Source of the DNA: an uncultured bacterium
Lineage (GTDB): Bacteria > Cyanobacteriota > Vampirovibrionia > Gastranaerophilales > Gastranaerophilaceae
Direction of reading: 5' to 3'
Assembly (NCBI GenBank): GCA_903868125.1
Contig: CAIPUE010000023.1
Coordinates: 83,977 to 147,976 of the forward strand
DNA length: 64,000 nucleotides
Below the pieces are notes generated by a model, which saw only the letters and a program-made list of their open reading frames with translations, was not told the origin of the DNA and ran no database searches. Of the stretch, positions 19,601 through 25,809 are shown piece after piece. The number at the start of each line of letters is the position of its first letter. Position 1 is the first letter of the stretch. The position numbers and the translations under genes were made by a program.

Positions 19601-19778
19601 AGGTCAAAAGAAAAAAGTATTTGTTTACAGGCTTATCACTAAAAATACTGTCGAAGAAAAAATCCAAAAACTTAAACAGGTTAAAAGGAACCTTGTTGAC
19701 AGTGTAATTTCTGTTGACCGAAATATCACAAAGTCGCTTACGATGGATGATATTAAGGAAATATTTTCAGTAGATTAA
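16602..19778 (+). CDS. SWI2/SNF2-family helicase with N-terminal SWIM zinc finger
   Basis: A 1058-residue DNA-dependent ATPase. Near the N-terminus a SWIM zinc finger reads Cys69-x-Cys71-x6-Cys78-x-His80. A long divergent middle region precedes the SNF2 motor: Walker A DDMGLGKT (620-627), DESQ box ([10 protein letters not shown]), [14 protein letters not shown], and the helicase C half with [10 protein letters not shown]-like [23 protein letters not shown] and DRAYRIGQ. Bacterial proteins of this architecture remodel protein-DNA complexes, perhaps RNA polymerase as RapA does; the exact role is unknown. The start is GTG 16602 with a weak purine stretch upstream. It stands alone, 56 bp before a MITE-like element. 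Confidence 0.9.
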   Translation: [1058 protein letters not shown]

Positions 19779-19833
19779 ACTTATAAAAGGTGGGCCATGA
19801 AAAGTAGAATTGGCTAAAGTTGATAAACATAAA

Positions 19834-20064
19834 TTGAGACTAATGCACAAGTCCATTTTCTTGCAAAAATGTCCTTGCACAAAGTCTCATGACGTCTAGT
19901 TTCGAATAGCAAAACGGCCCTCCTCGTGCCGATTTAGCTATTCTCACTTTTGTTAGGCCGGCCACTGCACAATTAAGAACCCGAATAGGGACATTTCTCT
20001 CGAAATCAAAGATTTCGGAGAAAGCAGTCAAAACAAATTTTCTATACTTGTGCAGTGGTCTCAA
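19834..20064. mobile_element. MITE-like element with 18-bp terminal inverted repeats
   Basis: The left end TTGAGACTAATGCACAAG (19834-19851) and right end CTTGTGCAGTGGTCTCAA (20047-20064) are inverted repeats with two mismatches. No transposase is encoded. From 19972 to 20057 the element carries an 86-nt stretch that is identical, in reverse orientation, to the element at 24948-25053; a central hairpin CGAAATC-AAA-GATTTCG lies within it. No clear target-site duplication is visible. The sequence between 19852 and 19965 contains a second partial hairpin (TTGCACAAAG) but no gene. Confidence 0.75.
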
Positions 20065-20093
20065 ATTACAGAGATAAATCTTAAAAAAAATTC

Positions 20094-20122
20094 TTGACAA
20101 TGATTTATGCTTTGGCTATATT
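20094..20122 (+). promoter_or_regulatory. Sigma-70-type promoter of tRNA-Glu
   Basis: A consensus -35 TTGACA (20094-20099), a 17-nt spacer and -10 TATATT (20117-20122) place the start about 15 nt before the tRNA. This is one of the cleanest promoters in the window and lies 30 bp beyond the MITE-like element. Confidence 0.85.
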
Positions 20123-20144
20123 AGTTATACTGAATGTTTAGACA

Positions 20145-20221
20145 CGCTCCCATCGTCTAGAGGCCTAGGACACTTCCCTTTCACGGAGGCGACGGGGATT
20201 CGAATTCCCCTGGGAGTACCA
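20145..20221 (+). tRNA. tRNA-Glu (anticodon UUC), CCA encoded
   Basis: The cloverleaf is complete: acceptor GCTCCCA/TGGGAGT, a D arm with GTCTAGAGGCCTAGGAC, anticodon stem CTTCC/GGAGG around loop CTTTCAC (anticodon TTC), and T arm GGGGATTCGAATTCCCC. The 3' CCA is encoded. The sequence strongly resembles other bacterial tRNA-Glu genes. Confidence 0.96.
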
Positions 20222-20225
20222 TTTT

Positions 20226-20250
20226 AAAGGAGTTGAAAAGCTCCTTTTTT
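20226..20250 (+). terminator. Rho-independent terminator of tRNA-Glu
   Basis: The stem AAAGGAG/CTCCTTT with loop TTGAAAAG runs straight into a T-tract, 5 nt after the tRNA. The following 210 bp to the NYN gene contain only a small CACATG...CATGTG hairpin (about 20347-20363) and nothing else I can name. Confidence 0.88.
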
Positions 20251-20462
20251 AGTGCGTTTTTCCTGTTTACATTTTTTAATAAAACAATCTGGGGACACTT
20301 GCACTCAAAAACAGGCAAAAAATGACAGTAAAAAATTAAACATATCACATGGGCTGGCATGTGTAAAATACTTTTCAGGCGTTATCTTATCCTTGGAGAT
20401 AATTAACAGAGCTTAAATGTATTTGAGCGTTTGACTAAAATAGAACTAATTACAAACGTTTG

Positions 20463-21254
20463 TTACCATTCACTTGGTTTTTTGATATTGCCAAATGGAT
20501 TCGGCAATTGATATCTGTTAAGCCGAGGGATTCTTATACGTTGGGAATTTGCACCGATGTCTAAGAATTTATCAATCCCATATCTATATTCACCTTTTTC
20601 CACTAATTCGCCCTGCTCATTTTTTGATTTTCTAACAATCTTTGTAGCAGGGGCAATTACCCAAAATTCTTTCTTACAAACATTGACTACATGGTCAGCC
20701 ACAGGTACAAAATCACTATCAGTACTTAATAAAATAAATATATCGTAAGGATTTTCTTGCAATGCGTCCACTAAAATGTCTTTTGCGATATTAACATCTG
20801 TTTGTTTTTCTTCGGGATGTTGAACAGTTTTCACTATGGATAAATCAATATCTTTTTTACATCTAGAACACTTTAAGGGCTTACCATTTATTGTGTATTT
20901 TTTGACATAAACTGGTGCAGTGCATTGTTCACAAGTTACGTGGCATCCCAAAAAGGTTTCTCTTAATTTGTAATAACCTTTTACAACATTGATATTTTTA
21001 TTTCTAAGAGCTTCTAAATATATTTCATGTTTTGCAACACTATTATCCTTGCGATAGCCATTTATTGCAGTGTAAAAATTTATTTTTAAATCGGATTTGC
21101 TATATTCAGTGTCTTTAAGTACTGATTCAGTGATGAATTTTCTGTAATCTAGCCATTTTAATGATACTTTGTTGTCAGAGTTTCTTAAATAGTCAATTAT
21201 TGCATAGTAATAATTAAACCCATCAATATATACCGCTACCTTTTTTTTGGACAT
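20463..21254 (-). CDS. NYN-domain (LabA/DUF88-like) protein with internal zinc ribbon
   Basis: A 263-residue predicted ribonuclease. The PIN-like NYN core is marked by VAVYIDGFNYYY (Asp11), KQTDVNIAKD (Asp153, Asp159) and LLSTDSDFVP (Asp179, Asp181). An insertion carries cysteines at 104, 108, 111, 129 and 132, consistent with a zinc-ribbon finger that could bind nucleic acid. The ATG at 21254 has a GGGAGA site. It is a single-gene unit between tRNA-Glu and a decayed region. The RNA target is unknown, and a defence role is possible but not shown. Confidence 0.85.
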   Translation of the reverse strand: MSKKKVAVYIDGFNYYYAIIDYLRNSDNKVSLKWLDYRKFITESVLKDTEYSKSDLKINFYTAINGYRKDNSVAKHEIYLEALRNKNINVVKGYYKLRETFLGCHVTCEQCTAPVYVKKYTINGKPLKCSRCKKDIDLSIVKTVQHPEEKQTDVNIAKDILVDALQENPYDIFILLSTDSDFVPVADHVVNVCKKEFWVIAPATKIVRKSKNEQGELVEKGEYRYGIDKFLDIGANSQRIRIPRLNRYQLPNPFGNIKKPSEW

Positions 21255-21276
21255 CTACTCTCCCAAGAAATACCGA

Positions 21277-21294
21277 AGGGGTCTTTCGACCCCT
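21277..21294. repeat. GC-rich hairpin upstream of the NYN gene
   Basis: AGGGGTC-TTTC-GACCCCT. It would fall in the 5' untranslated region of the NYN transcript if that starts further upstream. It resembles the other GC-rich hairpins of the window but lacks the GTAG foot. Confidence 0.65.
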
Positions 21295-21506
21295 CGCTGG
21301 CAACCAATGAGCAGAACCCATCGGCGTGTAATACTTAAATTATAAACAGTGAAACATAGATGTCAAATTATTAACTTAATAATATAATAATATAAAAACT
21401 TTTAGCTCCTATAAATTGCGTAATTGCAAGAAAAACGAATCACATTATTATTGTAACATTTTTTTAAGAAATTTCAAGTGGGGAATCCCCTAGCCTAAAT
21501 GGGTAA

Positions 21507-21668
21507 TTATTTCTGTTGTTCCAAGCCTGCTTTGAGGGCTTTAATTCGTTCCTGTATGTCTCTTGATTCAACAAGTTTAAATCTATTATCAAGAATAGCT
21601 GAGGCTGTACGAAATTTTATAGATTCATCTTCTCTGTGAAATGAAAAAGCCCCTCTAGTGAGGAGCAT
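21507..21668 (-). pseudogene. 53-codon open frame, probable 3' remnant of an unknown gene
   Basis: Read on the minus strand this gives a protein-like, charged sequence (for example FRTASAILDNRFKLVES and ERIKALKAGLEQQK) ending at TAA 21507. The only ATG (21668) lies within a terminator-like hairpin and has no ribosome-binding site. I therefore think it is the tail of a lost gene rather than an intact small gene, but an intact small protein is not excluded. Confidence 0.35.
21644..21666 (-). terminator. Possible minus-strand terminator
   Basis: On the minus strand GCTCCTC-ACTA-GAGGGGC is followed by TTTTT. The gene it would terminate is not clear; it lies downstream of the XRE-like remnant. 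Confidence 0.5.
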
Positions 21669-21788
21669 TAAGAATAGCTGGAAGTATGAAAAAGATTATA
21701 TTTACATTAAACAACATAACCATTTTTTATGCCTTACCCGCTTAGGCTATTGTCGAGGATATGAATATTCAATCCATAGTTTTTTAAA

Positions 21789-21907
21789 GCATCGGACACG
21801 GAATAATTCCAAAATATACAATTTTGACAAAGCGAACAGGCAAGGTACGAGCCTTGGGAGCCTGCTGGCGGAACAAAGTGAGTGAGAGAATTTTTCGTGT
21901 CCGATGC
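21789..21907. repeat. 12-bp perfect inverted repeat enclosing a nested hairpin
   Basis: GCATCGGACACG (21789-21800) pairs with CGTGTCCGATGC (21896-21907). Between them CAGGC/GCCTG (21837-21864) encloses AAGG/CCTT. This is the most GC-rich part of an otherwise gene-free 890-bp interval (21255-22141). It may be a small non-autonomous element or a structured RNA; no known RNA family was recognised. Confidence 0.5.
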
Positions 21908-21974
21908 GAAGGAGGTAAAAGCCAAGCGCAGCCTCGCTATCAATATTTTTTAGCAGAAGTTGCTAAATACTTTG

Positions 21975-22109
21975 TTAGTAAACGTTTGGTATCGAGCCGC
22001 TTATATAAGTCCTATCGACTTCAATCTCAAGGGCAAGTGATTCTTTAGAATATCCTTTTTCTTGGCTCAAGGATTGCAGGATTGACAATTTCTTTCTTAG
22101 CCTAATTGT
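21975..22109 (-). pseudogene. Remnant of an XRE/Cro-type helix-turn-helix regulator
   Basis: A 44-codon stretch on the minus strand reads like the first helices of an HTH_3 domain: RLRKKL, then SQEKGYSKESLALEIEVDR followed by TYISG. Intact members continue with an ERG.RNPS turn, but here the frame goes to SIPNVY and a stop. There is no convincing start codon. The C-terminal part may survive in scrambled form within 21734-21974, where the inverted-repeat element lies. Confidence 0.5.
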
Positions 22110-22141
22110 TTATGCTAAAATTAATTTATGGGGGTGTGGAT

Positions 22142-23248
22142 ATGGAAATAATAATATTTATAGTTGGGTTTTTATGTGGCGCGGGGCTTGTGTTCTTTAT
22201 TTTCAACACAATCCATAAAAGTGCCAAAACTTCTACAGAACAAATGTTTTCTCAAATGCAACTCTATTTTGAGAATATTACAAACAAACTCTTTAAAGAA
22301 AGTTCTGAAGAATTTTCCAATAAAAATAAAGAAAAACTTGAAGAATTTTTCTCTAAATTTAGAGAAAGAATAGAAGATTTTGAAAAAAGAACCGAACAAA
22401 ATTTTAAAGAAGAAATCGAAAACTTTACTAAATTCGATACAAATATCAAGTCGTTTATAGAGGCAGGGAGCAAAATTTCCCACGATACAAATGCACTCGT
22501 CAATGTTATGCGCGGCGATAATAGAAAACAGGGGCATTGGGGTGAAATAGTTTTAGAGAAAGTTCTTGAAGCTTCGGGGTTAAGAAATGGCGATGAATTT
22601 TTGCTTCAAAAAGGGTTTGATGACAGGCGACCTGATGCTGTAATACTTTTACCAGAAAACAGATGTATTTATATTGATGCTAAAACTTCTTTTGCCTCTT
22701 GGGATGCTTATGTGAATTCAAATAGTGATGATGAGAGAGATTTTCATTTAAAATCGTTCAAAGATTCTACAAAAGCACATATTACAGGGCTAGCAAAAAA
22801 AGAGTATGCTTCTACCGGAAGCTACGTTTCACCCGATTATGTATTAATGTTTGTACCGATTGAAAGTTGTTACTCGTTGGTGTTTTGCGATGATGCCCAG
22901 ATGTGGGAATTTGCTTGGAAAAATAAAATTATGCCGGTTTCACCCTCAACTCTGTTGGCGTCTTTAAAGATTATTAATTCTTTCCACGTAGTTGAAAGAC
23001 AGAATAAAAACGCTATTGAAATTACCAGAATTTGTACAAAAATGCTTGACAAATTTTCTGATATGTTAAAGGATTTACTTGACGCACGAAAAAAATTAAT
23101 TTCCGCACTGACAAAATTAGATGGCAAAGATAATATTTTAAATAATATTGACAGATTAAAAGAGCTGGGAGCCGTTATAAATAAAGATGTTCCCGAACTA
23201 AGTGATGATGTTGTTGCTGAAATAGAAAGCAGCGTAGTATTGCATTAA
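22142..23248 (+). CDS. rmuC: DNA recombination protein RmuC homologue
   Basis: A 368-residue protein with an N-terminal membrane anchor (IIIFIVGFLCGAGLVFFIF), a coiled-coil of about 100 residues rich in Glu, Lys and Phe, and the RmuC nuclease-like core: HWGEIVLEKVLEASGL, RPDAVILLP, YIDAKTSFASWDAY, FVPIESCYSLV and the conserved PVSPSTLLASLKII. Family members limit inversions at short inverted repeats, which is notable in a genome so rich in palindromes. I chose ATG 22142 because GGGGGTG lies just upstream; a TTG at 22106 has no ribosome site. An extended -10 (TGCTAAAAT) lies about 25 nt before the start. Confidence 0.9.
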   Translation: MEIIIFIVGFLCGAGLVFFIFNTIHKSAKTSTEQMFSQMQLYFENITNKLFKESSEEFSNKNKEKLEEFFSKFRERIEDFEKRTEQNFKEEIENFTKFDTNIKSFIEAGSKISHDTNALVNVMRGDNRKQGHWGEIVLEKVLEASGLRNGDEFLLQKGFDDRRPDAVILLPENRCIYIDAKTSFASWDAYVNSNSDDERDFHLKSFKDSTKAHITGLAKKEYASTGSYVSPDYVLMFVPIESCYSLVFCDDAQMWEFAWKNKIMPVSPSTLLASLKIINSFHVVERQNKNAIEITRICTKMLDKFSDMLKDLLDARKKLISALTKLDGKDNILNNIDRLKELGAVINKDVPELSDDVVAEIESSVVLH

Positions 23249-23264
23249 TCCTATTAATTTGATA

Positions 23265-24800
23265 TTACATTTGTTTGCCAGTTGTTTCTTCTTTTCGCTT
23301 GTCATAAGCCGCTTGAGCATTTGGTGAAAGTTTAGTTCTATCAATTGTATTTAAATTTTCCACGAATTTAATCAATAAAACTTGTAGGCTTGGATCGATT
23401 GAATTTATTCGTTCAATCATAATATTGAAGGCAGAAGTTTTTCTTAGTTGCTGTGTATATTTTTCTTTATTTTTATAGTCAAGTCCTCCAATAAGTTCCA
23501 TTGCCTTGGAAATAACCTCGCTTGATGGGTTGTCGGCAAGAATTGCGTCCAATACACTAAGTAATTCGGTTGACGAAAGCGAGGACATGAGTGCTATTTT
23601 TTGTGGATTTGACAACTTTTGAACAGCCCTATTCAATGCAGTTTTATTAGGTGAGTTTATCATTTTTTTAATTTCTTCCGCTACGCTTGAATTACTCGTT
23701 TGCGCTTTTGGTGAGGTGGTGCTTTGTGCCACTGGTGTAGATTGTTTTGCTTCTGCCTCTTTTAAAGTTTGTTTAACACTTTCATATCCTGAAGAAACCA
23801 AAGTACTTTTTATTTGTGCTTGATTAGATTTATCGCATAAATAAGCGTTAGAAGCTGCTGCCCTGATTGCACCTTCATTTTTTGTAGCTACGGTCATTCG
23901 GGTTGCTGCGATTTGATTATCTTTGTGCAACGTATAAATATTTTTCGCCGCAAACTCTAATACTTCTTGATATTTTGATGTCATGGTTCTTTTGTAGATA
24001 GATTGTTGAACATCCTTATCATACTTGCCGAGTTGTTGGGTTAAAATCTTTTGAATTTCTATTTTACCCAACTTGAAATAAGCTTTGTGAGCGTAATCTT
24101 GATTTTCACGACTAAGTTTTGAAACTAGGCCTGCAGCGATTTTTTGTGCTTCTTCGTTGCCTGATTGAACAACTATATCGGTCAAAGGTCTTTGATTACC
24201 CTTGTCACATTCGTGGACTGCTCTTGCAGTCCCAATTTCCGCTCTATGTCTTAATTCGGAGGTTCTTGCATCTTTGATAGCCGATTTCGCTGCTGAAACC
24301 TGATTTTCTTTTTCCAATATAGAAATTTCTTTTGCCATCATTTCGTAATCATCGCCGTTTTGGGTATTTGAAAGCAATTTTTTATAGTCGGTCAATTGAA
24401 TTTGAAGTTTTTCAGACCTTGTTTTATCTTTAAGCGTCTCAAAGTGACCGGTAATATATTTTTTTAAGAATTTTTCTTTGTCTTCACGGTTTGCATTAGA
24501 ATATGATGGACCGTAATATCTTGTTAAACGTTCATCTACGGTTTCACCTGTTTTTACCAATGGTTTCTCTTCGTTTTGCGCGGTTGTTTTTTCTACTTGC
24601 AATCCGGTATTCTTATTTGCCGTAGTATCTGAATTTGCAAAGGGGATATTGCCCATCTTGTCAAAATTTGCCGTAGGTTTTTGAGGGGCAAATAGGTTTG
24701 TTGCCATAAGTTGCTCTTTAGCATTTGGCATTATACTCGGAGGCGCCGAATCAGTCGACCACCAAGGTAGTTTAATGGCAATATTGTCTAAAAAACTCAT
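23265..24800 (-). CDS. Unknown protein with exact 31-residue tandem helical repeats
   Basis: A 511-residue protein with no signal peptide or membrane segment. After a low-complexity N-terminal region (1-100) and a helical region, a repeat block has turn motifs EKENQ (163), DKGNQ (199), SRENQ (230), DKDVQ (261), HKDNQ (292) and DKSNQ (323). The last five are spaced exactly 31 residues apart; the first is 36 from the second. Each unit looks like two helices, as in HEAT or armadillo-type solenoids. A Ser/Thr/Gln linker (353-375) leads to a second helical domain (MINSPNKTALNRAVQKL, then SSTELLSVLDAILADN). The ATG at 24800 has a GAGGGA site. A scaffold or protein-binding role is inferred. Confidence 0.75.
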   Translation of the reverse strand: MSFLDNIAIKLPWWSTDSAPPSIMPNAKEQLMATNLFAPQKPTANFDKMGNIPFANSDTTANKNTGLQVEKTTAQNEEKPLVKTGETVDERLTRYYGPSYSNANREDKEKFLKKYITGHFETLKDKTRSEKLQIQLTDYKKLLSNTQNGDDYEMMAKEISILEKENQVSAAKSAIKDARTSELRHRAEIGTARAVHECDKGNQRPLTDIVVQSGNEEAQKIAAGLVSKLSRENQDYAHKAYFKLGKIEIQKILTQQLGKYDKDVQQSIYKRTMTSKYQEVLEFAAKNIYTLHKDNQIAATRMTVATKNEGAIRAAASNAYLCDKSNQAQIKSTLVSSGYESVKQTLKEAEAKQSTPVAQSTTSPKAQTSNSSVAEEIKKMINSPNKTALNRAVQKLSNPQKIALMSSLSSTELLSVLDAILADNPSSEVISKAMELIGGLDYKNKEKYTQQLRKTSAFNIMIERINSIDPSLQVLLIKFVENLNTIDRTKLSPNAQAAYDKRKEETTGKQM

Positions 24801-24947
24801 AATCCCTCATAATTTTTATCTCTTATATATATAATAAATATATCCAGTCGCAAAAATTGCATGTTATACCAAACGTTTGAGGGGATTTGTAATAAAAATT
24901 TACAATGGCAATTTATTGAAAGATTTTTCGTTTATATTTATATAAGA

Positions 24948-25053
24948 AGACCACAGCACAAGTATAGAAAATTTGTTTTGACTGCTTTCTCCGAAATCTT
25001 TGATTTCGAGAGAAATGTCCCTATTCGGGTTCTTAATTGTGTGGTGGTCTCAT
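24948..25053. mobile_element. Short MITE-like copy related to the element at 19834-20064
   Basis: The ends AGACCACAGCACAA and TTGTGTGGTGGTCT are imperfect inverted repeats. The internal 86 nt are identical, in reverse orientation, to those of the longer element near tRNA-Glu. A further solitary end-like sequence (GTGGTCTCAAGTTACA) lies at 25070-25085, directly before the promoter of the next gene. The rest of the 24801-25105 gap shows no gene. Confidence 0.75.
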
Positions 25054-25090
25054 AAGTTAAAAAGACACAGTGGTCTCAAGTTACAAAGCA

Positions 25091-25105
25091 TGGTATAATA
25101 AATCT
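25091..25105 (+). promoter_or_regulatory. Probable leaderless promoter with extended -10
   Basis: TGG-TATAAT (25091-25099) is followed by 6 nt and then the ATG at 25106, with no Shine-Dalgarno site. It lies immediately after a MITE-end-like sequence, so the repeat may have contributed the promoter. Confidence 0.55.
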
Positions 25106-25303
25106 ATGGATGAGAAAAAAAAGTTAAAAGTTTTGGATAGAACGGTTGAAAAGCTTGATGAGATTGTCGAAGAACAAATCAAGCCTCAAATTAAGCACCA
25201 AAATAGTCCAATTAATCAAACCAATCCGATTTATAAGAATTTGGCAAAATTTAACAATTCTAAAGTCGGAGAAAAACTTTCGATAAAAGACATATTAAGA
25301 TAA
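25106..25303 (+). CDS. Small charged protein of unknown function
   Basis: A 65-residue, Lys/Glu-rich, probably coiled-coil protein (KLKVLDRTVEKLDEIVEEQI) with a C-terminal GEKLSIKDILR. The open frame extends upstream to 25070, but the promoter position favours ATG 25106. It is followed closely by another small helical gene and prmC, which suggests one operon. No family was recognised. Confidence 0.6.
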   Translation: MDEKKKLKVLDRTVEKLDEIVEEQIKPQIKHQNSPINQTNPIYKNLAKFNNSKVGEKLSIKDILR

Positions 25304-25317
25304 ACTTGAGATATTCG

Positions 25318-25809
25318 ATGTATGAAGTTAAAAACAAAATCTTTCTGGAACTTAGTAAGACCCAAAAATCTGCGTTGTGTAATTTTTTAAGAGCGTTGGT
25401 CAAAAAATTACCTGAGTTAAGCGTGGAGGAAGTTTTGGAGAAATTTTTGGAGGATGAAAAATATTATCTTGCAATAAATTCTTCAAGATTTGAATTTTTA
25501 GAGGAATTTATAGAGAATGAAAATTTCGTCTCTGAGGTTAAATTGTTCATAAAAGAATGTAAAAAATATTATGATTATAAAAAAAGTCAGGCACCGATAA
25601 TTCAGGCACAAAAAGAATTTGAGAAGAAAAAAAGAAAATTCTTGCAGGAAGTTAAAATGTCTAAAGAGCTTCCGACTAAAAAACAGCTTTATTATTATAA
25701 AACTTTATGCAAAAGATATAATATTGAAAAAAGAGAAGATGATAGTTTGTCAAAATTGGATTTGAGAAACTTAATTGATGAGATTTTAAATGAACATAAA
25801 ACAAATTGA
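25318..25809 (+). CDS. Helical, Lys-rich protein of unknown function upstream of prmC
   Basis: A 163-residue soluble protein, mostly helical and strongly basic, with a FEKKKRKFLQEV stretch and a C-terminal LPTKKQLYYYKTLCKRYNI segment that looks like a small helical nucleic-acid- or protein-binding motif. ATG 25318 is preferred; an in-frame TTG at 25306 is possible, and neither has a clear ribosome site. Its last 20 bp overlap the start of prmC, suggesting translational coupling. Function unknown. Confidence 0.7.
   Translation: MYEVKNKIFLELSKTQKSALCNFLRALVKKLPELSVEEVLEKFLEDEKYYLAINSSRFEFLEEFIENENFVSEVKLFIKECKKYYDYKKSQAPIIQAQKEFEKKKRKFLQEVKMSKELPTKKQLYYYKTLCKRYNIEKREDDSLSKLDLRNLIDEILNEHKTN

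Noticed and set aside
21734-21943. A 69-codon minus-strand frame (MIARLRLAF...)
   Set aside because: It crosses the inverted-repeat element and no start signal is present; it is better explained as decayed sequence.
21644-22141. Known structured RNA (RNase P, tmRNA, SRP or 6S RNA) in the gene-poor interval
   Set aside because: None of the conserved core motifs of these RNAs could be found on either strand.
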